Assembly: GCF_003234265.2 (NCBI RefSeq)
Contig: NZ_CP126256.1
Coordinates: 2,728,001-2,792,000 of the forward strand
Direction of reading: 5' to 3'
Origin: Curtobacterium sp. MCSS17_015
GTDB lineage: Bacteria; Actinomycetota; Actinomycetes; Actinomycetales; Microbacteriaceae
Length of the DNA: 64,000 nucleotides
Position 1 is the stretch's first letter. Each line of letters starts with the position of its first letter. The notes beneath the pieces are model-generated. The model did not search any database. It was not told where the DNA came from and saw only the letters and a program-made list of their open reading frames with translations. A program made the position numbers and the translations under genes. Below are positions 24,855 to 34,379 of this stretch, piece after piece.

Positions 24855-25532
24855 TCAGGCGCCGCCGCCCCGCAGCCAGGCGAGGACGGCGAGCACCCGC
24901 CGGTGCGCGTCGGGTGTCGGTTCGAGGTCGAGCTTGGTGAAGATCGAGCTGATGTGCTTCTCGACGGAGGCGACCGCGATGCGCAGCCGGTGCGCGACCG
25001 CCTGGTTGGTCTGCCCCTCGGCGATGAGCCGGAGGACGTCGCGTTCCCGTGGCGTGAGGCGCTCGACCGGGTCGGTCCGGCGGGCGATGAGCCGCTGCAC
25101 GATCTGCGGATCGAGGACCAGACCGCCGCGGGCGACCCGGGCGACGTCGTCCCGGAGGTCGTCGATCGACGAGATCCGGTCCTTCAACAGGTACCCGACG
25201 TGGTGTTCGCCGGTCGCCAGGAGTTCCCGGGCGTAGTCGAGTTCGGCGTACTGACTGAGGAGCAGCACCGCCACCTCGGGGTGCTCGGTCCGGATCCGGA
25301 TCGCCGCGCGGAGGCCCTCGTCCCGGAACGTGGGCGGCATCCGCACGTCGAGCACGGCGACGTCCGGTCGCACGGTGGCGAGTTCCGCGAGCAGGGCGCC
25401 GGCGTCACCGTACGACCCGCCGATCGTGAACCCGGCCTCCTCGAACAGGCGGATCGTGCCCTCCCGGAGCAGGACCGAGTCCTCGGCGAGGACGATGCGC
25501 AACGCGGGGACTGCACCTGCTCCGAGGGTCAC
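24855..25532 (-). CDS. NarL/LuxR-family response regulator
   Basis: The 225-aa product has a receiver domain (RIVLAEDSVLLREGTIRLFE; phosphoacceptor D62 in VAVLDVRMPP; conserved Lys in YLLKDRI) and a C-terminal LuxR HTH (ERLTPRERDVLRLIAEGQTN, QAVAHRLRIAVASVEKHISS, IFTKLDLEP). GTG 25532 overlaps the sensor-kinase stop (GTGA). It probably activates the ABC exporter encoded upstream in the same orientation, as in BceRS- or DesKR-like systems. Confidence 0.92.
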   Translation of the reverse strand: MTLGAGAVPALRIVLAEDSVLLREGTIRLFEEAGFTIGGSYGDAGALLAELATVRPDVAVLDVRMPPTFRDEGLRAAIRIRTEHPEVAVLLLSQYAELDYARELLATGEHHVGYLLKDRISSIDDLRDDVARVARGGLVLDPQIVQRLIARRTDPVERLTPRERDVLRLIAEGQTNQAVAHRLRIAVASVEKHISSIFTKLDLEPTPDAHRRVLAVLAWLRGGGA

Positions 25533-26869
25533 CCGGCCAGGGTACGGCCTCCGGTCGCCGGTGCCTCGACGGGGACCGGGATGCGGACCCGCACCACGGT
25601 CGGTCCCCCGGGTGGGCTGGTGACCGTGAACGCGCCCTGGAGGCCCTCCACACGGTCCCGGAGTCCGTCCAGACCATGGCCGGGGTCGAGTCGAGCACCG
25701 CCGACCCCGTCGTCGCGGACCTCCAGTTCGAGGTCGCCGCCCGGGGCGGCCACCGCCCGGATCCTCGCGCTGCTCGCGTGGGCGTGCTTCGTCACGTTCG
25801 TGAGCAGTTCCGACAGGATCGCGTAGGCACTCCGCTCGACGGCGGCGAGCCCGGCCCCGGCGGCGTCCAGCCGGACGTCCGCCGTCGTCGGCAGGACGCT
25901 GTCCTCGGCCAGGGCCTCGACGGCCGCCGCGAGACCGCGGTCCTGGAGGATCGGCGGTGCGAGCCCGCGGGAGAGGTTCCGGATCGTCTCGAGCACGGCC
26001 TTCGACCGGTCCAACGACTCCTCGACGAGCCGCTCGGCCGCTGCGGTGTCGTCCGGGAACCGGCGGAGGGCGATGGCCAGGTCGTACTGCAGGCGGAGCA
26101 GCTGCTGCTGGGGGCCGTCGTGGATGTCCCGCTCGAGCCGGCGCAGCGACGCGTCCTCGGCGAGGAGGGCGGCCCGACGTCCGGCCTCGGCGCGCTGCGC
26201 CCCGCGGAGCAGTCGGACGTCCTGCCGCTCCCCGAGGAGGAGTCCGGCGAGCACCAGGTGCGGCACGATCAGGACGCGTGTGACGATCGGGAACGTCGCG
26301 GCGAGGACGAGTCCGGCGAGGACGACGACCAGCGGGCGGAGCACCGTCCCGGTCCACTGCCCGGTCTCCCCGATGCCCGCGGCCACCCGCTCCAGCCAGA
26401 TGTCGTCGGCCGGGGTGACGGCCCAGGTCCACGCCGGGTACGTGACGGCGCCCAGTGCGAGCGCGCCCCACGTCACCGTGGCCACCCACGTGGCGACCGA
26501 CACCGGGAAGGTCGCGAGGGCGTGGGCGGTCGCGGCCCAGTTCCTGGTGTCGGCGAGCGGGGCCACCAACCGCACCCCGGGGACGCCGGTCGGGAGGTCA
26601 GGACGGACCGTCCAGTCCGGAGCGTCCGGGACCTCGCCGACCCTGCCCGCCCGGCGACGGGCGAACACCCCGAGCAGGCGTCCGATCCGCACGGTCACGG
26701 CCAGCACCGGGAGCCCCACCCACACGATCCCCAGCCCGAGTCCCAGACACAGCAGGGTCAGGACGACGACGAAGCCGACGAGGTCCACCGGGAGCGCCGT
26801 CAGGAGGTACCAGGTCCGCCCGGTCCAGCCGCGCCACTCGTCGACGTACCGTCGTCGTCTCTCCGTCAC
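25529..26869 (-). CDS. DesK/NarX-type sensor histidine kinase
   Basis: The 446-aa product has N-terminal membrane helices at about residues 22-65 and 115-215 and a HisKA_3 dimerisation domain with phosphoacceptor H250 in [17 protein letters not shown] HATPase domain has [15 protein letters not shown] (N box) and [20 protein letters not shown] (G boxes). The sensing region has almost no extracytoplasmic loops, as in intramembrane-sensing kinases that work with ABC exporters. It is 4 bp from the FtsX-type permease gene upstream. Confidence 0.92.
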   Translation of the reverse strand: MTERRRRYVDEWRGWTGRTWYLLTALPVDLVGFVVVLTLLCLGLGLGIVWVGLPVLAVTVRIGRLLGVFARRRAGRVGEVPDAPDWTVRPDLPTGVPGVRLVAPLADTRNWAATAHALATFPVSVATWVATVTWGALALGAVTYPAWTWAVTPADDIWLERVAAGIGETGQWTGTVLRPLVVVLAGLVLAATFPIVTRVLIVPHLVLAGLLLGERQDVRLLRGAQRAEAGRRAALLAEDASLRRLERDIHDGPQQQLLRLQYDLAIALRRFPDDTAAAERLVEESLDRSKAVLETIRNLSRGLAPPILQDRGLAAAVEALAEDSVLPTTADVRLDAAGAGLAAVERSAYAILSELLTNVTKHAHASSARIRAVAAPGGDLELEVRDDGVGGARLDPGHGLDGLRDRVEGLQGAFTVTSPPGGPTVVRVRIPVPVEAPATGGRTLAG

Positions 26870-26873
26870 GGGC

Positions 26874-28811
26874 CTATCCTCGCGCTGCCAGGAGCGTCGC
26901 GGGGCCCTGACGCGTCGCGACCGCCGCCGCCACGAGCCCGGCCGCCCCCGTCAGGACGAGTCCGCCGCCGCTCGCCACGACGACGAGGAGCCACGGCACG
27001 TGCAGCACCGCTGCTCCCGTGGCCTGGGCCGTCCCGGCGAGCACGGCCGCCGCGGTCATCGCGGTCGCGACGAGCGCCAGCCCGACCGCCGAGCCGGCGA
27101 CGAGGACGGTCTCGAGTGTCGCCGCGGCCAGGACCTGTCCGCGCGTCATCCCGCTCGCGCGGGCCACCGCGAAGGCCCGGCGTCGGCCGGAGGTCGCGAT
27201 CGCGACGGCGTTGAGGACACCGATCACCGCGTAGAGCGCTCCGACCGCCATCACGACGAGCAGGACGCGGGTGTTCTGGTCGAGGCCGGCTGCCCCGGCG
27301 TCCGCCGCCCAGGCGTCGGTCTCCGCCACCGTCCCGATGCGGGCGAGGGCGGCGGTGACGGCCTCGCGGTCCGCGCCCTGGTCGAGGACGACGAACGTGG
27401 TCGCGGGGCTGTCGGCCAGGACGTCCGCCGGCACCAGGTCCCGGGGGACGACGATCCCGACCTGCCCGGCGCTCCCGGCCGCGACGGGGAGGCCGAACCG
27501 GACCGCCCCGAGGGCACGGTCACCGATGGCCACGGTCCCGGCTCGTCCGAGACCGAGTCCGGTCGCACCGGGGCCGGGGGCCGCGGACCGACCGCCGAGG
27601 TCCTGCATCGCGGCGCCCGCACCGGGGTGTGCCGCCGCGAACCCCTCGGGGTCGACCACGAGGGCCTCCGTCGTGACGGCGAGCGGCGTCCCCGCGAGTT
27701 CCTCGGACATCCCCGGGACGGCCGGCCCGGACGGCTGGACCCGCACGGGGACGGCCCACTCGGTGGACGCGGCCGCGACCCCGGGCACCGAAGTCGGGTC
27801 CGCGGTGAACGCGCCGGTCGTCTGCAGCACGAGGTCCGCGTCCGTGCCCCGCGCGATCTGGGCGGTCGCGGCGTCCGAGAAGGACAGCATCGCGATCGGC
27901 TGGCTCAGCACCAGGGCCAGCAGCACGACGAGCGGGGCGGCGGTGGAGGCCGATCGCGTCCGGGCGTCGCGGAGTTCCGCGACGGCCAACGACCCGATCG
28001 CCGAACGCGGACGCGGGAGGACGGCCGCCACGAGCGGCACGAGCACCGGGGCGGTCATCGTGATCGCGAGTGCGCCGGTGATGCCGGCGGACATCGCCAT
28101 CGCCTGCGCGCCGGCGAGCCCACCCACGGGTGCGAGGACGACCAGGGCGACCGTCGCCACGGCGAGCACGAGCCCACCGATCCACCGCGATCGGGTCATC
28201 GGTCGTGCCGCGGCGCCGGTCTCCCGCACCGCGTCGAGCGGGTCGACCCGGGCGGCTCGCCGAGCGGCGACCGCGACCCCGGCAGATGCGAGGCCGATCC
28301 CGACGGCGAGGGACGCGGGGACGATCCACACGTACCAGACCGGGGAGAAGCCCGACGGCACGAAACCGGCAGTCACGAGCATGCGCGTCTCCACCGCCAT
28401 CAATGCGATGCCGACCGGGATGCCGAGCGCGGCCCCGACGAGGCCGAGGACGACGGCCTCGCCACGCAGGATCCGTCGTACCTGCCCGACCTCGGCTCCG
28501 ACGATGCGCAGCAGGGCGAGGTCCCGTCGACGCTCGGTGACGGAGAAGGCGAAGGTCGACGCGATGATGGACACCGCGAGGAAGGCGGCGAACCCGAGGG
28601 TGACGGAGACGACGGTGACCGCGACGATCCTGCTGCCGTCGGACCGGGCCTGGGTGAGCGCGCCGGCGTCGGCCGCCGGCTGCATGCCGAGCACGGACAG
28701 CAGGAGCAGCAGCGACGCCTGCACGAGCCCGACGCCGAGGGCGACGGTGACGATCGCGCCGACGTACGTCTGCCAGCGCTCCCGGAACCCGCTCAGTGCG
28801 ATGCGGTTCAT
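26874..28811 (-). CDS. FtsX/MacB-type ABC transporter permease
   Basis: The 645-aa membrane protein has two FtsX repeats: TM1 at residues 20-42, then [20 protein letters not shown] and [20 protein letters not shown] (about 85-125), a large extracytoplasmic domain, and a second block with [20 protein letters not shown] and [12 protein letters not shown] near residues 550-585. It exports or detoxifies a substrate at the membrane, such as a peptide antibiotic. Its start overlaps the ATPase stop (ATGA), and the kinase and regulator genes follow in the same unit. Confidence 0.88.
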   Translation of the reverse strand: MNRIALSGFRERWQTYVGAIVTVALGVGLVQASLLLLLSVLGMQPAADAGALTQARSDGSRIVAVTVVSVTLGFAAFLAVSIIASTFAFSVTERRRDLALLRIVGAEVGQVRRILRGEAVVLGLVGAALGIPVGIALMAVETRMLVTAGFVPSGFSPVWYVWIVPASLAVGIGLASAGVAVAARRAARVDPLDAVRETGAAARPMTRSRWIGGLVLAVATVALVVLAPVGGLAGAQAMAMSAGITGALAITMTAPVLVPLVAAVLPRPRSAIGSLAVAELRDARTRSASTAAPLVVLLALVLSQPIAMLSFSDAATAQIARGTDADLVLQTTGAFTADPTSVPGVAAASTEWAVPVRVQPSGPAVPGMSEELAGTPLAVTTEALVVDPEGFAAAHPGAGAAMQDLGGRSAAPGPGATGLGLGRAGTVAIGDRALGAVRFGLPVAAGSAGQVGIVVPRDLVPADVLADSPATTFVVLDQGADREAVTAALARIGTVAETDAWAADAGAAGLDQNTRVLLVVMAVGALYAVIGVLNAVAIATSGRRRAFAVARASGMTRGQVLAAATLETVLVAGSAVGLALVATAMTAAAVLAGTAQATGAAVLHVPWLLVVVASGGGLVLTGAAGLVAAAVATRQGPATLLAARG

Positions 28812-29572
28812 CGTCCCGTCTCCAGGCTGACGAGGCGGTTCGCGATCGTGGCGGCGTCGGCGCCGGTGAGTGCGTCGACGAGCTGGCCGTCGCGGAGGAA
28901 CACGGTGGAGTCGGCGGCGGCCGCGGCAGCCGGGTCGTGGGTGACCATGAGGATGGTCTGCCCGGCGTCGGTCATCTCGCGCATCATCGCCAGGACCACG
29001 CGGGCGGCGGTGGAGTCGAGCGCCCCGGTCGGCTCGTCGGCGAACAGGACCTCGGGTGCGGTGATCATCGCGCGGGCGATCGCGACGCGCTGTTGCTGCC
29101 CGCCGGAGAGCTCCCGTGGCCGGTGTCCCACCCGGTCGCCCAGGCCGACGCGGCTGAGGGCGTCGCGGATCATCTGTCGGGACGGGTGGCGACCCGCGAG
29201 TTCGAGCGGCAGCGCGACGTTCTGCTCCGCGGTCAGCGACGCGATGAGGTTGAATGCCTGGAAGACGAACCCGATGCGGTTGCGGCGCAGCAGCGTGCGC
29301 TCGTGGTCCCTGGCGTCGGTGATGTCCGTCCCGCCGAGCACGACGCGGCCGGAGTCGACGTGGTCGAGGCCCGCGGCGATCTGCAGGAGGGTCGACTTCC
29401 CGGAGCCGGACGGACCCATGATCGCGGTCCAGGAGCCGGTGGGGAGTTCGAGGGTGACGTCGCGGAGCGCGGTCACGCTCGCGTCACCGGAGCCGTGGGT
29501 CCGGGTGACGCCGAGGAGTGCCAACGCCGTGTCGTGGTGGACGAGGGTCTGGGTCGTGGTGGTCGTTGTCAT
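28808..29572 (-). CDS. ABC transporter ATP-binding protein (MacB/LolD type)
   Basis: The 254-aa product shows Walker [10 protein letters not shown] (residues 53-61), signature [14 protein letters not shown], Walker [13 protein letters not shown] and the H-loop [24 protein letters not shown] is typical of the MacB/LolD group. It energises the FtsX-type permease, which overlaps it by 4 bp. ATG 29572 is chosen: the longer frame to 29812 is Arg/Pro-rich and has no RBS. The unit ABC-permease-kinase-regulator is probably induced by the compound it exports. Confidence 0.92.
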   Translation of the reverse strand: MTTTTTTQTLVHHDTALALLGVTRTHGSGDASVTALRDVTLELPTGSWTAIMGPSGSGKSTLLQIAAGLDHVDSGRVVLGGTDITDARDHERTLLRRNRIGFVFQAFNLIASLTAEQNVALPLELAGRHPSRQMIRDALSRVGLGDRVGHRPRELSGGQQQRVAIARAMITAPEVLFADEPTGALDSTAARVVLAMMREMTDAGQTILMVTHDPAAAAAADSTVFLRDGQLVDALTGADAATIANRLVSLETGR

Positions 29573-29728
29573 GCCTCGATCACAGCCGTCCCGACGCTCG
29601 CGGAACAGCGTGCGGACCCGGCGACGCCCCCCTGGCCAGCCAGGGGGTGCCGTGACCGCCCGGACCCGTCGACGCTCTCCGCACAGCGCGGGCCGGCTCG
29701 GACACCGCCCGGTGCCTAGGCTGATCTG

Positions 29729-29779
29729 ATGACCTCGCCCTGCACGTCCTCCGTCTCCGTCGCTCCGAGGGCGCTGTGA
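29729..29779 (+). other. Possible leaderless 16-codon ORF overlapping the Nudix start
   Basis: A -10-like TAGGCT (29716-29721) is followed seven bases later by ATG 29729, which fits a leaderless transcript. The ORF (MTSPCTSSVSVAPRAL) ends with TGA overlapping the Nudix GTG start (GTGA). The Nudix frame itself stays protein-like upstream of its GTG (DDLALHVLRLRRSEGA), so this arrangement could also result from a lost start codon. Confidence 0.3.
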
Positions 29780-30453
29780 GCGCGCGGGGACAGCTCGCGG
29801 CGGCCGTCGCACCCGGCACGGCGCCCCTCGTCACCGGGATGCCCGCGGCCCCGTCCCCACGGCGGGCGGCGGTGCTCATGCTGTTCGGCACGCTCGACCG
29901 CGTCCCGAGTGCGCGTCCCGCTCGAGCCGATGACGTCTCGCGGGACCTCGACGTGCTCCTGCTCGCCCGTGCCGCCACCCTGCGCTCACACGCCGGCGAG
30001 GTGGCGTTCCCGGGCGGCCGGGTCGACCCCGGCGACGTCGACGCCGTCGCTGCCGCCCTCCGGGAGGCCCGTGAGGAAACCGGCCTGGACGTCACGGGCG
30101 TCGACGTGCTCGGTGCTGCCGCACCGGTGCCGCTCGCCCACTCGCGGCACCTGGTCACCCCGGTGCTCGGGTGGTGGCGTACGCCGTCGCCGGTCAGGGT
30201 CGTGGACGAGGCGGAGTCGGCAGCCGTCTTCCGGGCACCGGTCGCCGATCTGCTCGACCCGGCGAACCGCGGCGTCACGGTGTTCCACCGCGACGGCAGG
30301 GAGTGGCGCGGTCCGGCCTTCACGGTCCGCACCGGGTCCGGCTCGCACGTCGTCTGGGGCTTCACCGCGACGCTGCTCGACGGCCTGTTCGACCGGGTCG
30401 GGTGGACCGAGCCATGGGACCACGAGCGGGTGGTGGCGATCCCGGGGCGGTGA
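29776..30453 (+). CDS. Nudix hydrolase, CoA pyrophosphatase-like
   Basis: The 225-aa product contains the CoA-pyrophosphatase signature LLLARAATLRSHAGEVAFPG (residues 61-80) running into the Nudix box, with REAREETGL at 96-104. It probably hydrolyses CoA or a related nucleotide diphosphate to 4'-phosphopantetheine and nucleotide. GTG 29776 is the first usable start in frame, although the frame reads naturally for about 15 codons further upstream without a standard start. A 22-bp hairpin follows the stop. Confidence 0.85.
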   Translation: MSARGQLAAAVAPGTAPLVTGMPAAPSPRRAAVLMLFGTLDRVPSARPARADDVSRDLDVLLLARAATLRSHAGEVAFPGGRVDPGDVDAVAAALREAREETGLDVTGVDVLGAAAPVPLAHSRHLVTPVLGWWRTPSPVRVVDEAESAAVFRAPVADLLDPANRGVTVFHRDGREWRGPAFTVRTGSGSHVVWGFTATLLDGLFDRVGWTEPWDHERVVAIPGR

Positions 30454-30476
30454 GCGCGTCGGGCCGTCGACAGCAC

Positions 30477-30524
30477 GACGGACGGGAGGCGCGGTGCCAG
30501 CCGGCACCGCGCCTCCCGTCCGTC
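30477..30524. terminator. 22-bp perfect hairpin with GGGAGGC arms
   Basis: Arms 30477-30498 and 30503-30524, no mismatch, loop AGCC, between the Nudix gene and the convergent GH1 gene. The arm GACGGACGGGAGGCGCGG is nearly the same as in hairpins at 39682 and 40480. Confidence 0.85.
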
Positions 30525-30573
30525 ATCGCCGTCCCCGTCGGGCTGCGGCGCGGACGGCTCGCGTGACCGCGGA

Positions 30574-31962
30574 TCAGTCCGCGTCGCGGAGGAACGCCGC
30601 GAGCCAGTGCCCGCTCTGCTTCACGGTCCGCTGCTGCGTCTCGTAGTCCACATGCACGATGCCGAACCGCCGTGAGTAGCCCCAGGCCCACTCCCAGTTG
30701 TCCATCAACGACCACGCGAAGTACCCGCGCAACGGCAACCCGGCGTCAACGGCCGCTGCGCACGCTCCGAGGTGTGCGCGGAGGTACGCCGTCCGGTCGG
30801 GGTCGACGACCTCCCCCTCCGGCCCGACGTGGTCCGGGTCGGGGTACGCCGACCCGTTCTCCGTGATGTACAGCGGCAGTTCCGGCGCCAGGTCGTGCGC
30901 CTGCCGCAGGACGTCGACCATGCCGTCCGGGTGGACCTCCCAGTCCATCCCGGTCACCGCTGCCCCGGTCCGCACGAACCGCACCCGCTCGCTGCCGGGG
31001 TAGGCGCTCGGCTCCGTGGTGCCAGCTTCGTCGACGTCGGCCGGCGCCGCCACCGTGTGCCGGCTGTAGTAGTTGATGCCGAGGAAGTCGATCGGCGCGG
31101 CGATCCGCTGCAGGTCCTCCGCCGTGGCGTGCTCGGCGAACCACGACGTCTGCCCGAGGTCCTCGAGCACGTCGGCCGGGTAGCTCCCCCGTAACACCGG
31201 GTCGAGGAAGAAGCGGTTGCTCAGGCCGTCGATCCGGCGTGCGGCGTCGCGGTCCTCGGCGGAGTCCGACGCCGGACGCACCGAGTACAGGTTCAGCGTC
31301 GTGCCGACTCGGGCCTCGGGCCGCGTCGCCCGGACCGCCTCCAGCGCCAGTCCGTGCCCGAGCAGGAGGTGGTGTGCCGCCTGCGCGGACCGGGCTCCCT
31401 CGTGCCGCCCCGGTGCGTGCACCCCGCTGGCGTAGCCGAGGAACGACGAACACCAGGGCTCGTTCAGGGTGATCCAGTCGGTGACCACGTCGCCGAGCTG
31501 CTCGGTCACGAGCGCTGCGTACTCGGCGAAGCGTGCGGCGGTGTCCCGTTCGAGCCACCCTCCGCGGTCCTCGAGCGCCTGCGGGAGGTCCCAGTGGTAC
31601 AGCGTCGCCCACGGGGTGATGCCCCGCTCCAGGAGCCCCTCGGCGAGCCGCCGGTAGAAGTCGATGCCGGCGGTGTTCACCGGACCGGTGCCGTCGGCCT
31701 GGATGCGCGGCCAGGCGATCGAGAACCGGTACGCGTCGAAGCCGAGGTCGGCGATGAGCGACACGTCCTCCGGCATCCGGCGGTAGTGGTCGTCCGCCGG
31801 GTCACCGGTGGACCCGTCGGCGATCGCGCCCGGCACCCGGGCGAAGGTGTCCCAGATGCTCGCGCCGCGGCCGTCCGCCTGCGTCGCCCCCTCGATCTGG
31901 TACGAGGCGGTCGCGGCGCCGAGGACGAAGTCGGCGGGCAGGTCGCTGCGACGCATGGTCAC
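30574..31962 (-). CDS. GH1 beta-glucosidase
   Basis: The 462-aa product is a full-length family 1 glycosidase. The acid/base E168 lies in TLNEPW and the nucleophile E368 in YITENG. FVLGAATASYQIEGA near the N-terminus and FAWSLMDNWEWAWGYSRRFG near the C-terminus are GH1 hallmarks. It is cytoplasmic (no signal peptide) and hydrolyses beta-glucosides or disaccharides imported by a transporter, probably the divergent ABC system at 34380. GTG 31962 overlaps the tautomerase stop, so it is last of a four-gene unit. Confidence 0.92.
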   Translation of the reverse strand: MTMRRSDLPADFVLGAATASYQIEGATQADGRGASIWDTFARVPGAIADGSTGDPADDHYRRMPEDVSLIADLGFDAYRFSIAWPRIQADGTGPVNTAGIDFYRRLAEGLLERGITPWATLYHWDLPQALEDRGGWLERDTAARFAEYAALVTEQLGDVVTDWITLNEPWCSSFLGYASGVHAPGRHEGARSAQAAHHLLLGHGLALEAVRATRPEARVGTTLNLYSVRPASDSAEDRDAARRIDGLSNRFFLDPVLRGSYPADVLEDLGQTSWFAEHATAEDLQRIAAPIDFLGINYYSRHTVAAPADVDEAGTTEPSAYPGSERVRFVRTGAAVTGMDWEVHPDGMVDVLRQAHDLAPELPLYITENGSAYPDPDHVGPEGEVVDPDRTAYLRAHLGACAAAVDAGLPLRGYFAWSLMDNWEWAWGYSRRFGIVHVDYETQQRTVKQSGHWLAAFLRDAD

Positions 31963-32321
31963 TGGACCGCGGACGGGGCGAGCCAGTCGCCGTCGCCGTT
32001 CTCGTGGATCGCGATGAGGACGTTGTCGCGCTTGATGCCGAGCGCGGCGAGGCGGTCGACGACGAGGGCGGCGCCGCGCTGCTTCACCTCGGGCGAGTAC
32101 CCGGTGTAGGCGAGAATCTCGATGAAGACGATGTCGGTCCGGTCCGCCTCGGGGAAGGTGCGGCTGTAGAACAGGTCACCGGGTTCGTGCAGCTGGAAGA
32201 CCTGGAACAGGTCGTCGGCGGGCATCCCCCAGCCGTCGGCCAGGGCGGAGTTGATCGCCTCGCTCATCTGCGGTCGGAGGTCAGCGAGAGGGGTGTGCAT
32301 GTCGATGCGGACGAGTGGCAT
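31959..32321 (-). CDS. Tautomerase-family protein
   Basis: The 120-aa product begins MPLVRIDMHTPLADLRPQMS with the catalytic Pro2 expected in the 4-oxalocrotonate tautomerase superfamily. It continues FQLHEPGDLFYSRTF, DIVFIEILAYTGYSPEVKQR and DNVLIAIHENGDGDW, as in monomer-fused or long tautomerases. Its substrate is unknown; the genes around it suggest sugar or aromatic-glycoside metabolism. It overlaps the GH1 start by 4 bp. Confidence 0.82.
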   Translation of the reverse strand: MPLVRIDMHTPLADLRPQMSEAINSALADGWGMPADDLFQVFQLHEPGDLFYSRTFPEADRTDIVFIEILAYTGYSPEVKQRGAALVVDRLAALGIKRDNVLIAIHENGDGDWLAPSAVQ

Positions 32322-32373
32322 GTGGGCCTCGGTTTCGTTGGGTCGGTGGTGGCCTGGCGGCCGGTCTGGAGGC

Positions 32374-33330
32374 TCAGCGCGCGTCCGGCGCGTCGAGCCA
32401 GTTGTCGGAGGTGGGGACCAGGTCCTCGAGGGACGCCCAGAACGCGTCCGGCAGGTCCAGGTCGGCGGCGTCGAGGGTCGGCCGGATGCGTTCCGGCCTG
32501 CTGATCCCGACGATCGTGCTGGCGAAGCGCGGGTCGCGGGTCGAGAAGCGCAGCGCCGCTGCGGCGAGCGTCGTCCCGGCGTCACGGCAGAGTTCTCGCA
32601 TCGCCGTGATCGCCCGCAGGGTCGCGGGCGGCGCCGGGCGGTACCCGTAGGACGTCGTCCGCCCGGTCTCGTCGGCGAGGATCCCGCCGCCGAGCACGGC
32701 GGCGTTGACGACGCCGACGCCGAGTTCCGCGGCCCGGTCGAGGAGCGGTCCGGCGCTCCGGTCCACGACCGTCCAGCGGTTGTGGACGAGCAGGACCTCG
32801 AACACCCCGAGGTCGAGCCAGCGGCGCATCTCGTGCACGTTCCCACCGGCGAGACCGACGTGCTCGACCTCGCCCCGCTCCCGTGCGGCCACGAGAGCCT
32901 CGAGCGCTCCGCCGGGGCCGGACAGCGCACCGAAGTCGTGGAACTCCGGGTCGTGCAGGTGCACCAGGGGCAGCGGGGTGATCCCGAGGCGCTCGATGCT
33001 CTCGGCGATCGACCGGCGGACGCGGTCGCCGCTGTAGTCACCGTCCCGCGCGTCCACCTTCGTGATGACCGTGACGTCGTCGGGGACACCGCCGAACTCG
33101 GCGATCGCGCGACCGATGCGGGCTTCGCTCCGGCCGTCCGAGTACCCGTTGGCCGTGTCGATCGTCCGGATGCCGCTGCGGAGCACCGCGCCGACGAGCG
33201 CGACCGCGTCCGCCTCGGCGACCTCGTGCCCGAAGTTCTCGGGCATGCTGCCCAGCGGGGCCCCGCCCAGGGTGACCGGACTGACGAGCAGCCCCGTGCT
33301 GCCGAGGGGTCGGAGGAGACCGGCGCTCAT
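32374..33330 (-). CDS. Aldo/keto reductase (aldose dehydrogenase-like)
   Basis: The 318-aa product has the AKR tetrad: D58 and Y63 (TIDTANGYSDG), K91 (VITKVD) and a histidine in LVHLHDPEF (H124 or H126). The GSTGLLVSPVTLGGAPLG opening and TSYGYRPAPP region resemble L-fucose / D-threo-aldose dehydrogenases. It probably oxidises a sugar or reduces an aldehyde with NAD(P). It shares the operon with GH1 and overlaps the VOC gene by 4 bp. Confidence 0.85.
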   Translation of the reverse strand: MSAGLLRPLGSTGLLVSPVTLGGAPLGSMPENFGHEVAEADAVALVGAVLRSGIRTIDTANGYSDGRSEARIGRAIAEFGGVPDDVTVITKVDARDGDYSGDRVRRSIAESIERLGITPLPLVHLHDPEFHDFGALSGPGGALEALVAARERGEVEHVGLAGGNVHEMRRWLDLGVFEVLLVHNRWTVVDRSAGPLLDRAAELGVGVVNAAVLGGGILADETGRTTSYGYRPAPPATLRAITAMRELCRDAGTTLAAAALRFSTRDPRFASTIVGISRPERIRPTLDAADLDLPDAFWASLEDLVPTSDNWLDAPDAR

Positions 33331-34130
33331 GCCGAGGCGATGATGAACGGCAGGCCGTCCGGATCCGTGCGGACGTCCTGGCCGAGCAGGGTGCCGACGG
33401 CGAGGGCGACGCTGCCGCCGCCTGCTCCTGCCGTGGGGGCCGACTCGGTCCCGGTCGCACCGAAGGCCACGGCGGCGAACCCGAGGGCATCGAGTTGCGG
33501 CGTCCGCTCCTGCTTCTCCGCACGGTCGTAGGTGAAGACCTCGAGCGAGCTGTCACCGGCTCGGAGGAAGGTGATCTCGAAGCCCCGGTCGTCACTCGGC
33601 TGGTGGATGCCCGCCATGCGGACGTAGCCGAGCTCGGCGAAGAACTCGGTCGTACGGTCGATGTCCGCGACGGTCTCGGCCACGTGGTCGAAACGCGGCC
33701 GGTCCGGTTCGCCGAGACCCCAGTCCCGGTCCACGGCCTGCTGGTCGTGGACCTCGTGGTACTGCAACGGACCTTCGACGAGCTCGAGGAGCGTTCCGTC
33801 GGGGTCGAAGAAGAACGTGATGCGCACGCCACCTTCGGCGTTGATCGGCTCGAGGTGGAACGGGACGCCGGCGTCGTGCAACGCGCTGACGCGGGCGTCG
33901 AGGTCGGCGACCTTGAAGCCCACGTGCCGGAAGCCGCGCTGCAGGTCGTCGCCGATCCACGTGGACTCCGCCGGCGCGTCGACGCGGGTGAGCACGAAGC
34001 GCGCTGTGACGAGGTCGAGTTCGGCCGCGTCGGGCGAGGACGAGATGACGGTCGCGCCGAGGTGACGCGTGTAGAACTCCGCGGACTGCGCGACGTCGCG
34101 CACGTTGAGGAGGACGGATTCGATGGCCAC
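33327..34130 (-). CDS. VOC-family protein with two glyoxalase-like domains
   Basis: The 267-aa product carries a first VOC module (VLLNVRDVAQSAEFYTRHLG, HVGFKVADLDARVSALHDAG, FFFDPDGTLLELVEG) and a second (DHVAETVADIDRTTEFFAEL, EITFLRAGDSSLEVF). Such proteins bind divalent metal and act as dioxygenases, lyases or isomerases, or bind antibiotics; here a catabolic enzyme is likelier. It is first gene of the minus-strand sugar operon, divergent from the ABC transporter across 249 bp. The PDGLPFIIASA ending looks complete. Confidence 0.8.
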   Translation of the reverse strand: MAIESVLLNVRDVAQSAEFYTRHLGATVISSSPDAAELDLVTARFVLTRVDAPAESTWIGDDLQRGFRHVGFKVADLDARVSALHDAGVPFHLEPINAEGGVRITFFFDPDGTLLELVEGPLQYHEVHDQQAVDRDWGLGEPDRPRFDHVAETVADIDRTTEFFAELGYVRMAGIHQPSDDRGFEITFLRAGDSSLEVFTYDRAEKQERTPQLDALGFAAVAFGATGTESAPTAGAGGGSVALAVGTLLGQDVRTDPDGLPFIIASA

Positions 34131-34267
34131 GGAAGGGTCCTTTCGTCGGTGAAGCGGGTGCCTTCGTGCCAGGCGGGGGCAACGCTAGTGCCGTCATGAA
34201 CACTGCGCAACTAAGTCGCGGTACCCGACGATGAAGAGCGCGCACTGGCCTCAATGCCGCTCTGCGC

Positions 34268-34323
34268 GAGTTCGTGACAAATAGGTTCGAACTCTTGCGC
34301 GGGCGGAGCGTCGTCCGTAGGCT
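34268..34323 (+). promoter_or_regulatory. Promoter and candidate operator of the sugar ABC operon
   Basis: TTGCGC (34295-34300) and TAGGCT (34318-34323) are spaced 17 bp. Immediately upstream, GAGTTCG (34268-34274) and CGAACTC (34288-34294) form a perfect inverted repeat with centres 20 bp apart, abutting the -35. A ROK or other sugar repressor could bind here. The rest of the 249-bp gap shows nothing else clear. Confidence 0.5.
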
Positions 34324-34379
34324 CGCCGCCGAACGGGCACACAGGTGCACCCCCAGCACAACGACGTGAAGGAAGAACA

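Noticed and set aside
29620..29660. CCCCCCTGGCCAGCCAGGGGG palindrome as operator of the ABC operon
   Set aside because: A palindrome exists 5' of the ATPase gene, but it is short, far from the start and resembles the local GC-rich background; not enough to call.
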